Source of the DNA: Mycolicibacterium iranicum
GTDB taxonomy: Bacteria > Actinomycetota > Actinomycetes > Mycobacteriales > Mycobacteriaceae
Direction: 5' to 3'
Assembly: GCF_001650495.1 (NCBI RefSeq)
Contig: NZ_LWCS01000002.1
Location: 124,001 to 188,000, forward strand
DNA: 64,000 nt
Below, in pieces: positions 1 to 8,421 of the stretch. The first letter of the stretch is position 1, and every line of letters starts with the position of its first letter. The position numbers and the translations under genes were made by a program. Under the pieces are notes generated by a model. That model made no database searches. It was given only the letters and a program-made list of their open reading frames with translations, and was not told where the DNA came from.

Positions 1-402
1 GATGACCACGCGGCAATCGCCGGCGAGATCGCCTACGCCAGAGACGATCTGCTGGCCGAACATCTCGGGGTCTCCGTGAAAGAATTTCGCGCCGAGATCG
101 ACAGCCAGGGTTCGCTTCTCGCCGCAGTCAATTCACTGCGCACCGCCGGTCGGTCGCTGCGCAGGTTCACCAGAACCCAGACATCAGCCGACGCCGGTCC
201 CTTCGCGGAGAATGACCTGATGGACCCGCCGAGTGTGCCCGAATCAGTGGCCAAAGGCGTGCTCACCCTGGTCACCGGAGCAGCGCTCTGGCCGCTGACC
301 CGCCTTGCACCGCAGGCGGTTTCGACCGTGCGATCGCTGTCCGACGCGGCGGCGGCACTGCGCAACGTGGCGGAGTCGCTGCGGGACAACCCCGACGGTT
401 GA
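1..402 (+). CDS. C-terminal part of an unidentified protein (5' end outside window)
   Basis: The frame is open from the first base of the window to a TGA at 400-402, so only about 133 C-terminal residues are visible. An internal ATG or GTG could serve as a start, but the reading frame and composition continue upstream of each, which favours truncation by the window edge. The visible part is mostly helical, with a hydrophobic stretch (VAKGVLTLVTGAALWPL) near residues 80-97 that could be one membrane-associated helix, followed by an amphipathic Ala/Arg-rich tail. I do not recognise the family. The next gene begins 7 bp downstream on the same strand, so the two may be co-transcribed. Confidence 0.55.
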   Translation, partial: DDHAAIAGEIAYARDDLLAEHLGVSVKEFRAEIDSQGSLLAAVNSLRTAGRSLRRFTRTQTSADAGPFAENDLMDPPSVPESVAKGVLTLVTGAALWPLTRLAPQAVSTVRSLSDAAAALRNVAESLRDNPDG

Positions 403-409
403 TCGGACC

Positions 410-1315
410 ATGATCATGCGCCACCACGCGAAGGCACGTTTTACCGTCGACGGCCGGCACGTCGCGGTTCACGCCCTGTTGTGCGGAACGGTCACGGTCA
501 AGCGGTCTCACGCTGTCTGCTGCGTACCTGAACGGACACCCGCGCCGCTGCGCTTCTTGACGATCCTGATCGATCGGAGATTCGCCGAACCGATGCCCAT
601 CTGGTGCTACGCCATCGAGCATCCCGAGGGCCTTTTCATCGTCGACGCCGGCGCGTCACCGTCATACAACGACCCCGCATCATGGGCTCCCGATACCCGG
701 ACGGGCTCGGTCATTCGGTCATTCATCAAACTCGACGTCAACGACGGAGAAACGCTGCCCGACCGGCTCATCGGGGCTGGGCTCACGCCCAGCGCGGTGC
801 GCGCCGTCGTCCTGACCCATCAACACGTCGACCATACGGGGACGGTGCCGGCCTTTCCGTCATCCGAAATCTGGACCACAGAAGCCGAGGACGCCGCAGC
901 CGCCCGGATCGGCGCGCTGCACTGGCGATGGCGCGACGCCTCGACCAGGATCCGCTACGTCGACCGCGACGGCGAGGACACCGACCTCGGTGCGGCCGCG
1001 AACCTCACCGGCGACGGGACCATCACGGCCATCCATACGCCCGGACACACACCAGGGTCTGTGACGGTGAGGCTACGTACCGATCAGGCCGATATCTGGT
1101 TCACCGGCGATACCTCATTCACCTCCGCAGGAATGGATCCCGGCGCGCCGACCGCGGGCATCCACACCGATATGCGCCAAGTTCGGCAACTGCAAGGGCG
1201 CTTGCGGGATGCGGGCCTCCTGCTCCCCTCCCACGATGCCTCCGTACCCGATCGGCTCGATGCTGCGGGGAGCGGCGTCACATCGCGTAGCGGTGCACCG
1301 TCTCAGGATGGATGA
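410..1315 (+). CDS. MBL-fold metallo-hydrolase, N-acyl homoserine lactonase-like
   Basis: A metallo-beta-lactamase-fold hydrolase of about 301 residues. The dinuclear zinc signature THQHVDH lies at residues 136-142, followed by the HTPGHTPGS strand-turn (third metal His), TGDTSF (bridging Asp) and a late PSHD that matches the last histidine ligand of lactonase-type members. This arrangement resembles the AiiA/AttM quorum-quenching lactonase branch, but the substrate cannot be read from the sequence. The ATG at 410, with another at 416, is preferred over the upstream open frame from 305, which reads through the previous gene and has shadow-like composition. The 3' end overlaps the convergent flavoprotein gene by 38 bp. 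Confidence 0.85.
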   Translation: MIMRHHAKARFTVDGRHVAVHALLCGTVTVKRSHAVCCVPERTPAPLRFLTILIDRRFAEPMPIWCYAIEHPEGLFIVDAGASPSYNDPASWAPDTRTGSVIRSFIKLDVNDGETLPDRLIGAGLTPSAVRAVVLTHQHVDHTGTVPAFPSSEIWTTEAEDAAAARIGALHWRWRDASTRIRYVDRDGEDTDLGAAANLTGDGTITAIHTPGHTPGSVTVRLRTDQADIWFTGDTSFTSAGMDPGAPTAGIHTDMRQVRQLQGRLRDAGLLLPSHDASVPDRLDAAGSGVTSRSGAPSQDG

Positions 1316-1694
1316 CAATCCGGACCCACTGCTGGTTCAACATCTCCGCGAGATCGCTTGCGCGGCGAGCATCATCGAGATTCCAGTACCGTGCCGCCAG
1401 CCGCTTCAGCACCGCGTTCGCCCCGTCGTCGGTGACCGTTGCGGTGCCGGCCACCGCCACCCACCGTTCCCGCTCGCCGACGGGAGCGGTCACGACGAGT
1501 GACGCGCGCGGGTCTCGTCGCAGCCGGCGAACGCGCACGGTATCCGGAGCACTGAACAACTGCACCTCCACGGATTCGGTGACCTCGAACCACACGGGCC
1601 TCGGCTGCGGCGGAAGCGGACCGTCGGCAGTGGACAGGAAGCCGTAAAGGGGACGCCGGAGTAGTTCCAGATCTTCGTCCGTCAACCCGCTCAT
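1278..1694 (-). CDS. Split beta-barrel pyridoxamine-phosphate-oxidase-like FMN/F420 protein
   Basis: About 138 residues with the PNPOx-like split-barrel pattern: an N-terminal helix (LTDEDLELL), the strand GFLSTADGPLPPQPRPVWFE, then a basic strand RVRRLRRDPRASLVV that usually contacts a flavin or F420 phosphate, and VAVAGTATV. Actinobacterial members of this size are often F420-dependent reductases; the cofactor here is inferred. The ATG at 1694 overlaps the stop of the upstream NmrA gene as ATGA, so the pair is translationally coupled. A GTG at 1703 is a possible alternative. The 3' end overlaps the convergent MBL gene. Confidence 0.8.
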   Translation of the reverse strand: MSGLTDEDLELLRRPLYGFLSTADGPLPPQPRPVWFEVTESVEVQLFSAPDTVRVRRLRRDPRASLVVTAPVGERERWVAVAGTATVTDDGANAVLKRLAARYWNLDDARRASDLAEMLNQQWVRIVIHPETVHRYAM

Positions 1695-2527
1695 CGCGTC
1701 CACGCTCCCGTGACCGCCACGCGCAGCACGTAGTCCTCGAAGGTGCGAGCCGGGCGCCCGAGGACGACGGCGACGTCCTCGGTGGTTTCGGCGATCACAC
1801 TGCTGCCCATCAACTCGAACATCTCCGCGACGTGCTCGGCGCCGCCGCGATCGACTCCCTGTCCGACGAGCGCCTCGACGTACTCCTGGGGGGTGATGCG
1901 CCGGTAGGAGATCGACTGGCCGCAGGCTCGGGAGATGAGGTCAACAGCCTCCTCGAAGGTGATGGACCGGGGCCCGCTCAACTCGTAGATGCGTTCTGTG
2001 TGCCGACCGGGGTCGGTAAGAACATGCGCGGCGACGTCGGCGACGTCCTCCAGGTCAATGAATGGCTCACCGACATCACCTGCGGGAAGAGCCAATTCAC
2101 CGTCGAGCAGAGGTTGGTGCCAGAGCTCTTCGTCGAAGTTCTGCGCGAAGTTGTTCGGCCGCAGAATCGTCCACGGTACGCCCGAGGCCCGTACTGCCTC
2201 CTCGGCATCGCGCATGTCGCGGCCGAACGACGAGTCCCCCCAGTCGTCGGCGCCGCGGCCGGATAGCAAGACGAGGTGCCGCACGCCCGCCGCCCCCGCC
2301 TGCGCCGCGAACTCGTGGACCGGCCCGGGCACCGCCGGCGGCACAACGTAGACGGCTCTGACACCGTGCAACACAGCGTTCCAGCCGCTCGGATCGGCCC
2401 AGTCGAACGCAATGTCGGTGCGCCGCGAGACAGCTCGGACGGGGAGGCCCTTCAGCCGGAGCCGGGCCGCGACCCGTCGCCCGGACTTGCCGCTCGCCCC
2501 CAGAACAAGAGTGGTCGAATCGTCCAT
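1691..2527 (-). CDS. NmrA-family NAD(P)-binding protein
   Basis: A 278-residue Rossmann protein of the atypical SDR/NmrA group. The N-terminal nucleotide motif is LVLGASGKSGRRVA (residues 7-20), followed by the AVYVVPP strand, the HLVLLSGRGAD segment, and PWTILRPNNFAQNF, typical of quinone-oxidoreductase-like NmrA proteins (QorB/azoreductase-like). Members either reduce quinones or sense the NADP redox state; which applies here is unknown. It is the first gene of a two-gene operon with the flavoprotein and is divergent from an AraC regulator 82 bp away, an arrangement that suggests AraC control. Confidence 0.82.
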   Translation of the reverse strand: MDDSTTLVLGASGKSGRRVAARLRLKGLPVRAVSRRTDIAFDWADPSGWNAVLHGVRAVYVVPPAVPGPVHEFAAQAGAAGVRHLVLLSGRGADDWGDSSFGRDMRDAEEAVRASGVPWTILRPNNFAQNFDEELWHQPLLDGELALPAGDVGEPFIDLEDVADVAAHVLTDPGRHTERIYELSGPRSITFEEAVDLISRACGQSISYRRITPQEYVEALVGQGVDRGGAEHVAEMFELMGSSVIAETTEDVAVVLGRPARTFEDYVLRVAVTGAWTR

Positions 2528-2609
2528 GAGGTCGAGTCAACTCGCTTCCTTCGGACGAGTACATGGGTGAGGAGCCAAAAAACCTGTGTGATCGTCTAAC
2601 CTCAATGAC
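2528..2609. promoter_or_regulatory. Divergent promoter region between NmrA and AraC genes
   Basis: This 82-bp gap must hold both promoters and probably the AraC-protein binding site. I see no strong -35/-10 pair or clear direct repeat, so only the layout supports a regulatory role. Confidence 0.35.
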
Positions 2610-3542
2610 ATGGATGCGTTCGGTGACCTGTTCCGGGGTGTGCGGGCGCAGGGCTCGCTGTTCGGCAGCTCGCTCCTGACACCGCCCTGGGCGCTGCACT
2701 TCGTGGACGGCGCACCGCTGACGCTGTGCGCAGTGCTCGGCGGCGGTGGGTGGATCGTTCCCGAGGACGGCGCGCCGCAACGCCTCGACTCGCATGAGAC
2801 GGTCGTGGTGCGTGGGCCCGGCACCTTCACCTTCGTCGACGACCTCGACACGGCGGCCGAGCCGATCGCCTGCGGCGAGTTCTGCGCGACACCCGAGCTC
2901 GGCGGCACCCGGCACCGCCTCGGTTGGAGTGACAGCGGAAGCGGTAACGGCGCCACGACGTTGATCGTGGGTGCCTACCCCGTGCGCGGTGAGATCAGCC
3001 GCCGCCTTCTCGATGCCCTACCGGTCGTGCTGCATGTGGGGTCCGGCGAATCGGGTGACGCGGTCCTCGACCATGTGGCGGCCGAGGTCGCGATGGATGT
3101 GCCCGGACAGCAGGTGGTGCTCGATCGACTGCTCGACTGGATGCTGGTGTGCACGATCCGGGAGTGGTTCGACCGGCCCGGCGGTGAGCCGCCGACCTGG
3201 TGGGCGGCTCAGCGGGATCCGGTGGTCGGCGACGCGCTGCGGCTGCTGCATGACGATCCGGCGGCACCGTGGACGGTGCGGGCACTCGCCGAACGCATCG
3301 GGGTGTCCCGGTCGACGCTGGCGAAACGCTTCTCCGATCTGATGGGCGAGGCCCCTCTGACCTATCTGACACAGTGGCGGATGGCGCTGGCGGTGGACCG
3401 ATTGGTCGACGAACCGACGTCCTCCATCGCCGAGGTGGGTCGCTCCGTCGGCTATGCCGATCCTTTCGCGTTCAGTGCGGCGTTCAAGCGGGTGCGTGGC
3501 ATGAACCCGCGCGATTTCCGACGCGAGGCACTGGGCGCATGA
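2610..3542 (+). CDS. AraC-family transcriptional regulator with cupin-like N-terminal domain
   Basis: A 310-residue regulator. Residues 1-190 resemble the AraC-type cupin (cupin_6) ligand domain (LCAVLGGGGWIV, then an ETVVVRGPGTFTFVDD barrel segment). The C-terminal 110 residues hold two helix-turn-helix units: WTVRALAERIGVSRSTLAKRF and SIAEVGRSVGYADPFAFSAAFKRVRGMNPRDFRR, the latter matching the AraC signature. It is divergent from the NmrA/flavoprotein pair, which is its most probable target; in this cupin_6 subgroup such pairing with oxidoreductases is common. The inducer is unknown. Confidence 0.88.
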   Translation: MDAFGDLFRGVRAQGSLFGSSLLTPPWALHFVDGAPLTLCAVLGGGGWIVPEDGAPQRLDSHETVVVRGPGTFTFVDDLDTAAEPIACGEFCATPELGGTRHRLGWSDSGSGNGATTLIVGAYPVRGEISRRLLDALPVVLHVGSGESGDAVLDHVAAEVAMDVPGQQVVLDRLLDWMLVCTIREWFDRPGGEPPTWWAAQRDPVVGDALRLLHDDPAAPWTVRALAERIGVSRSTLAKRFSDLMGEAPLTYLTQWRMALAVDRLVDEPTSSIAEVGRSVGYADPFAFSAAFKRVRGMNPRDFRREALGA

Positions 3543-3551
3543 CGTTGGCGG

Positions 3552-3962
3552 TCAATCCAGGATCGCTGTCGCTTCGACCTCGACAAGGACGTCGGGCTCG
3601 AACAAATAGTCCACTCCGATCAGAGACGCCGGCGGCATCGGTGCCGGCAGTCCTATCTCAGCGGCCACCTGCTCCACTCCGGCCATGAACGAGCTGATCT
3701 TCTCCGGTACCCACTGCGTGACGTAGAACGTCAGTCGAACGACATCATCGAAGGTCGCGCCGGCCGCTGCGAGTCCGATTGCGGTGTTGCGCAACGCATG
3801 CGCGACCTGGCCCGCCAGATCGCCCGTGGCGACAGGCGTTCCGTCCGCCGTCCGGGCGGTCTGTCCACTCACGTGCACATGGCGGGTGCCGGTGCCGACG
3901 GCGACGTGGTGGTACGGAACGGGCTGCATCAGACCTTCGGGCGACAGATACCGGACAGACAT
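3552..3962 (-). CDS. RidA-family (YjgF/YER057c/UK114) protein
   Basis: 136 residues with the Rid fold pattern: HVHVSGQTARTADG, a central QVAHALRNTAIGLAAAGATFDDVVRLTFYVT and the C-terminal PASLIGVDYLFEPDVLVEVEATA. RidA proteins hydrolyse reactive 2-aminoacrylate-type enamine/imine intermediates. The Arg that binds the substrate carboxylate in true RidA sits in a segment reading PASLIGV here, so this may belong to a Rid subgroup lacking deaminase activity. It converges on the AraC gene with a 9-bp gap and shows no clear operon partner. Confidence 0.83.
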   Translation of the reverse strand: MSVRYLSPEGLMQPVPYHHVAVGTGTRHVHVSGQTARTADGTPVATGDLAGQVAHALRNTAIGLAAAGATFDDVVRLTFYVTQWVPEKISSFMAGVEQVAAEIGLPAPMPPASLIGVDYLFEPDVLVEVEATAILD

Positions 3963-4017
3963 GGGCGCTCCTCATGGGTGTTGTCAGGAATGGTGAATCA
4001 AATGTTCTTCGGCCGCA

Positions 4018-4500
4018 TCAGGCCGCCGAGTTCGGCCACTCTGCTCGCCGCCCGAGAACGGGTTGGCGGCGCCGGCCGTGGCCCCACCCGGCATCCCAGG
4101 GCCACCGGCCCCTGTCGTCTGCCCACACCAGCTGCAGAGCGCGGATATTCGGGCCGAACAGGTCGACGGCGAACTTGAGGTGCACATCGGGGTGCTCGAC
4201 TTCGACGACCTCGATGAGAAACCGATCCTCGTAGTCGATGTGGACCGCCGGCGCCAGCGCGGTGCCCTCGTCCACGATCATGTGCCCGATGGAGTTGAGG
4301 ACGCGGCATGCAACATCAGGCGACAGGCCGGTCATCATCAGTTCTGGCAGACCCCGGCTATGGAGGCCGACGGTGTACGCGAACGGCCTCTTGTCACTCT
4401 CGACATACTGCACGACCCAGCCGTGGTCGCGAATGATCGCACGGAGTTCCTGCAGGTACTCCTCGGCGGTGCCGTTCGGATGGTCACAGTGCCAGCACAT
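4018..4500 (-). CDS. DUF4262 domain protein
   Basis: 160 residues starting MCWHCDHPNG, with GWVVQYVESDKRPFAYTVGLHSRGLPELMMTGL, the hallmark of the DUF4262 family. The function is unknown. An N-terminal CxxC-type pair (CWHC) followed by His could bind metal. The C-terminal quarter (WPWDAGWGHGRRRQPVLGRR) is also typical of the family, where it resembles a short Trp/Gly-rich tail. The gene stands alone between the RidA gene (same strand, 55 bp downstream) and a divergent unknown gene. Confidence 0.8.
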   Translation of the reverse strand: MCWHCDHPNGTAEEYLQELRAIIRDHGWVVQYVESDKRPFAYTVGLHSRGLPELMMTGLSPDVACRVLNSIGHMIVDEGTALAPAVHIDYEDRFLIEVVEVEHPDVHLKFAVDLFGPNIRALQLVWADDRGRWPWDAGWGHGRRRQPVLGRRAEWPNSAA

Positions 4501-4596
4501 TGCGGCTCCCTTCTCAGTGGCGTAAGCATGCGCGCAGGGTCTGACATTGATGGCGGCACAGCGCTGCCGTCACACCGTCTCTGATGAGATGGACGT

Positions 4597-5169
4597 GTGG
4601 AGATCATCTGGCGCCAGCAGTACACGGAGCGGCTACGCACAGTGCGCGTCGGCTGGGACGGCACCGAGTCGGGCGCGCCGTGCTTTCCACCCGACTGGGA
4701 GCCACGATCCGACGACCTGCACTTGATTCGAATAGCGGCTGCGCATGGGGCCTGTCCGGTAGGTAGCTATACGTACCGGCGTCCACCGGCGTATTTCGAA
4801 ACATCCCCGCTTGTCGACAGATTGCCGCAGGAGAGTCTGTTCGAGTTCACAGACCAGCACCGCCGGCTCCTGGCGGTGATGAGCTGGAAACTGACAGAGC
4901 CCTACTTCGACGAGGAGATCCCAGGTGTCGATCCCAAACGGCCGTACGGCGACTTCACCTTCTATCAACTGGAAATGGCGCTACATCTGGCGTTGATTCC
5001 AGCGCAGAAGCCCGCCGACCATGACCCGATGACGCCGGACATCGTCGATGCCATGACTGAGATTCACGGGCAGATGCAACCGGCGTTACAGATTTTTCTC
5101 GACCACTTCGAGATCACAGAAGGCCAAGTATTCTCGGGCGAGGACTGGGGCGGCTGGACGCGCGGTTGA
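4597..5169 (+). CDS. Hypothetical protein
   Basis: A 190-residue soluble acidic protein with GTG start at 4597; no in-frame ATG lies close upstream. It is rich in aromatic residues (YTYRRPPAYFETSPLV, GDFTFYQLEMALHLALIP), with no signal peptide or membrane segment. I do not recognise a domain. Codon usage and composition match the surroundings, and the frame is the only long one with normal GC3, which supports a real gene. It ends 3 bp before the convergent dehydrogenase. Confidence 0.6.
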   Translation: MEIIWRQQYTERLRTVRVGWDGTESGAPCFPPDWEPRSDDLHLIRIAAAHGACPVGSYTYRRPPAYFETSPLVDRLPQESLFEFTDQHRRLLAVMSWKLTEPYFDEEIPGVDPKRPYGDFTFYQLEMALHLALIPAQKPADHDPMTPDIVDAMTEIHGQMQPALQIFLDHFEITEGQVFSGEDWGGWTRG

Positions 5170-5172
5170 CGG

Positions 5173-6183
5173 TCAACTCTTCGACACCGCCACCACGACC
5201 TTGTCTCCGCATCGCTCCGACGCCGCCACGAATGCCTTGGCGGCATCGGTCAGGGCATAGCGATCGGTCACCAGACCGTCGAGGTCTATCCCGTTGCACG
5301 CCATCGCGATCGCGCGCGGATAGGTGTGGAGCATGCGACGCACCATCGCAAACGTCAGGCCCTTGCGGCGCGCGTCGGCGGCTGGAAAGGACGACGCGTC
5401 CTCGGAGGGGATACCGGCGAGCGCCACCCGTGCGCCCGGCCGGCTGGCAGCGACAGCAATACCGATCGCCGAGTCGGTACCGGCCACCTCGATGACGACG
5501 TCGACACCTCGGCCGCCGGTCGCATCGAGTACTGCGTCGGCGCCACCAGCGGGCGGCCACACGGCGTCGGCTCCGGCGCCGAGGGCCGACACCCGCCGGT
5601 GTGTGAGTGGCTCGACGGCGAACACCTTGGCGGCGCCCTGCTGTCGCGCCACCTGCACCACCAGCTGACCGATCGGGCCCGCACCCACCACCAGCACGTC
5701 AGCGCCCGGGCGTAGGTGGCTGACGCGCACTGCGTGGATCGCGACGCCCAGCGGCTCCAGCAGCGCGCCGCCGTCGTCGCTGAGCTCGTCAGGAAGCGGA
5801 TAGAGTAGCCGCTCGGGCCATAGCAGGTACTCCCGCAGCGCACCGTCGACGGCGCCGTGTCCAGCGAATTGTACTGTGGGACAGAGGTTGTGCTGCCCTG
5901 CGAGGCACAGTTCGCATTCTTGGCAGGGTATCGCGGGGTCGACCGCGACGCGACGGCCCGCATACCGCCCGGTCATCGCGACCGCGGCGAACTCGTGCCC
6001 CGGCACCACCGGGTACTCGATCCGGTTCTCGCCGATGCCGCCGTCGACAAACCAGTGCAGGTCGGAGCCGCAGATACCCACCGAGGTCACCTGTAGCAGC
6101 GACCACCCCGGCGGCGGCTCACCAGGTTCCGGTTCGGTGGCCACACGCAGATCCCCGATGCCGTGCAACCGCGCCGCCCTCAT
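5173..6183 (-). CDS. Zinc-dependent medium-chain alcohol/polyol dehydrogenase
   Basis: 336 residues of the MDR superfamily. Catalytic zinc ligands are seen in VGICGSDLHWF and VPGHEFAA; the structural zinc lobe is PCQECELCLAGQHNLC; the NAD(P) motif is VLVVGAGPIGQLVV. The ATG at 6183 starts MRAARLHG; the 24 residues encoded upstream of it run back into the intergenic sequence and are not MDR-like. It is the last gene of the arabinose operon, 16 bp after araA. The closest functional analogues are sorbitol/xylitol/arabinitol dehydrogenases, so oxidation of a pentose or pentitol is a reasonable guess, but the substrate is not established. Confidence 0.85.
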   Translation of the reverse strand: MRAARLHGIGDLRVATEPEPGEPPPGWSLLQVTSVGICGSDLHWFVDGGIGENRIEYPVVPGHEFAAVAMTGRYAGRRVAVDPAIPCQECELCLAGQHNLCPTVQFAGHGAVDGALREYLLWPERLLYPLPDELSDDGGALLEPLGVAIHAVRVSHLRPGADVLVVGAGPIGQLVVQVARQQGAAKVFAVEPLTHRRVSALGAGADAVWPPAGGADAVLDATGGRGVDVVIEVAGTDSAIGIAVAASRPGARVALAGIPSEDASSFPAADARRKGLTFAMVRRMLHTYPRAIAMACNGIDLDGLVTDRYALTDAAKAFVAASERCGDKVVVAVSKS

Positions 6184-6199
6184 CGTCGTGCGTCTGCGC

Positions 6200-7711
6200 T
6201 CACAGGCCGGCCGCGACATGGTGGTACACGTCGTTCCACCTGAGTTCGTGAGCAAAGCCGCGCGTCGTGGTGTCGGCGTCGATGACGAGCAGCTCGGTCT
6301 GCGTCATCTCGGCGAAGTCGTCGATCGTTTCGGTACCGAGCGCGGTCGTGAGCACCGTGTGGTGGGGCGCACCGGCCATGAGCCACGCCTCGGCCGAGGT
6401 GGACCACGAGGGCAGCGGCTCCCACACGGCGCAGGCCACGGGCAGGTTGGGAAGCTCGGCGATCGGCTCGACGACGCGAACTTCATTGGCCACCAGCCTG
6501 AATCGGCTTCCCATGTCACAGATTCCGACGACGACCGCGTCGGCGGGTGCGGCGGTGAAACGTAGCCGCACCGGGTCGTCGCGACCTCCGATGGACAGCG
6601 GATGCACCTCCAGGGTCGGGGTGCCCGCCGCGATGCTGGGGCACACCTCCAGCATGTGCGCGCCGAGGATGCGTTCGCGACCCGGCGTGAGATCGTAGGT
6701 GTAGTCCTCCATGAACGAGGTGCCACCGGGCAGGCCCTCCGCCATCACCTTGACGGCGCGCAGCATCAGCGCCGTCTTCCAGTCGCCCTCGCCACCGAAT
6801 CCGTACCCGTCGGCCATCAGCCGCTGTACTGCCAGACCGGGGAGTTGGCGCAACCCGCCGAGGTCCTCGAAGTTCGTGGTGAAGGCGCGGAATCCGCCCT
6901 GCTGCAGAAACTTTCGTAGTCCCAGTTCGATCTGTGCGCCGTGGCGCAGTGATGCATGTCTGTCACCCCCCGGACGCAGCTCATCGGCCAGCCGGTAGGT
7001 GTGCTCGTACTCGCGTACCAGTTTGTCGACGTCGGCGGGATTGATGCGGTCGACGACCTTCACCAGATCATTGACACCGTAGGTGTTGACCGACACCCCG
7101 AAGTGCGCTTCGGCCTCGACCTTGTCCCCCTCGGTGACGGCAACCCCGCGCATGTTGTCCCCGAAGCGCGCCACCTTGAGTGTCGACAGCTCGGCGTTGC
7201 CCAGGGCCGCCCGAACCCAGGAGCCGATCCGCCGGCGGGTATCGCCGTGGTCGACATGGCCTGCGATCGTCTTGCGCGGATGCGAAAGCCTGGCCTGGAT
7301 GTACCCGAACTCCCGGTCGCCGTGCGCGGCCTGGTTGAGATTCATGAAGTCCATATCGATTGTTTGCCAGGGCAATTCGACACCGAACTGGGTGTGCAGA
7401 TGTAGCAGGGGCTTGCGTAGTGCCTTGAGTCCTCGGATCCACATCTTTGCCGGGGAGAACGTGTGCATCCATGCGATGACGCCGATGCACTCGTCGGTGT
7501 TGTTGGCCTCGGCGAGAACCTTCGCGATCTGCTCCGTGTCGGTGACCACCGGAACCCACCGCACCTCGACGGGTACCTCGGTGCTCGCGTCGAGTCGCTC
7601 GGCGATCTGCCGCGATTGGTCGGTGACCTGATCGAGAATATCGGGGCCGTACAGGTGCTGACTGCCGGTGATGAGCCACACCTGGCTGGTGACGAGCGCG
7701 GCCGTGGTCAT
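6200..7711 (-). CDS. araA: L-arabinose isomerase
   Basis: 503 residues, close to the usual AraA length of about 500. The N-terminus ([16 protein letters not shown]) and the [24 protein letters not shown] and [11 protein letters not shown] segments are diagnostic; the metal- and substrate-binding Glu/His residues of the family lie within [27 protein letters not shown] and MLEVCPSIA. The enzyme converts L-arabinose to L-ribulose in the cytoplasm. The ATG overlaps the araD stop (ATGA), so translation is coupled. With araB and araD it gives the complete L-arabinose to D-xylulose-5-phosphate route. Confidence 0.97.
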   Translation of the reverse strand: MTTAALVTSQVWLITGSQHLYGPDILDQVTDQSRQIAERLDASTEVPVEVRWVPVVTDTEQIAKVLAEANNTDECIGVIAWMHTFSPAKMWIRGLKALRKPLLHLHTQFGVELPWQTIDMDFMNLNQAAHGDREFGYIQARLSHPRKTIAGHVDHGDTRRRIGSWVRAALGNAELSTLKVARFGDNMRGVAVTEGDKVEAEAHFGVSVNTYGVNDLVKVVDRINPADVDKLVREYEHTYRLADELRPGGDRHASLRHGAQIELGLRKFLQQGGFRAFTTNFEDLGGLRQLPGLAVQRLMADGYGFGGEGDWKTALMLRAVKVMAEGLPGGTSFMEDYTYDLTPGRERILGAHMLEVCPSIAAGTPTLEVHPLSIGGRDDPVRLRFTAAPADAVVVGICDMGSRFRLVANEVRVVEPIAELPNLPVACAVWEPLPSWSTSAEAWLMAGAPHHTVLTTALGTETIDDFAEMTQTELLVIDADTTTRGFAHELRWNDVYHHVAAGL

Positions 7712-8421
7712 CGCTGGTTCCCCTCTGCCGTGCCGGAACTACGTCCGGCCTGGCCGTAGACATTCTGGTAGCGGTCGAACAGCGCCGTGATGTCGGCGTC
7801 GGCCAGCGGCGACACCGAACCCAGCTGGCGGCTGATGTGGACCGTGCGGGCCACATCCTCGACCATGACCGCGGCCTTGACGGCGTCGCGGGCGGTGCGG
7901 CCGATGGTGAAGGGCCCGTGGCTGCGCATCAAGACCGCGGGAGAACGGCTGTGCCGCAACGTCTCCACGATGCCGCGGCCAATGGAGTCGTCACCGATGA
8001 GCGCGAACGGGCCCACGGGGATCTCTCCGCCGAACTCATCGGCAATCATGGTCAGCACGCAGGGAATCGGCTCACCACGGGCCGCCCACGCGGTGGCATA
8101 GGTGGAGTGGGTGTGCACCACCCCGCCGATGTGGGGCAGGTGCCGGTAGACGTAGGCATGAGCTGCGGTGTCCGAGGACGGATTCAACGCCCCGTCGACC
8201 AGATTGCCGTACAGGTCACAGACGACCATGTCGGCGGCCGTCAGCGAATCGTAGTCGGCACCGGATGGTTTGATCACCATCAGGTCGCGCCCGGGCACCC
8301 TGGCCGAGACGTTTCCCGCCGTCCAGATGACCAGCTCGTATCGGGTCAGGTGGGTGTGCAACTGGCAAACCTGCTCACGCAGGTCGGCGATGGCGCGGTC
8401 GAGGTCGGAGGTGATCGTCAT
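7708..8421 (-). CDS. araD: L-ribulose-5-phosphate 4-epimerase
   Basis: 237 residues of the class II aldolase/AraD family. The N-terminal [19 protein letters not shown] is the phosphate/substrate loop; zinc ligands are in [18 protein letters not shown] (HxH) and a later His in [10 protein letters not shown]. It converts L-ribulose 5-phosphate to D-xylulose 5-phosphate, feeding the pentose phosphate pathway. The start overlaps the araB stop by 4 nt and the end overlaps the araA start by 4 nt. Confidence 0.96.
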   Translation of the reverse strand: MTITSDLDRAIADLREQVCQLHTHLTRYELVIWTAGNVSARVPGRDLMVIKPSGADYDSLTAADMVVCDLYGNLVDGALNPSSDTAAHAYVYRHLPHIGGVVHTHSTYATAWAARGEPIPCVLTMIADEFGGEIPVGPFALIGDDSIGRGIVETLRHSRSPAVLMRSHGPFTIGRTARDAVKAAVMVEDVARTVHISRQLGSVSPLADADITALFDRYQNVYGQAGRSSGTAEGNQR

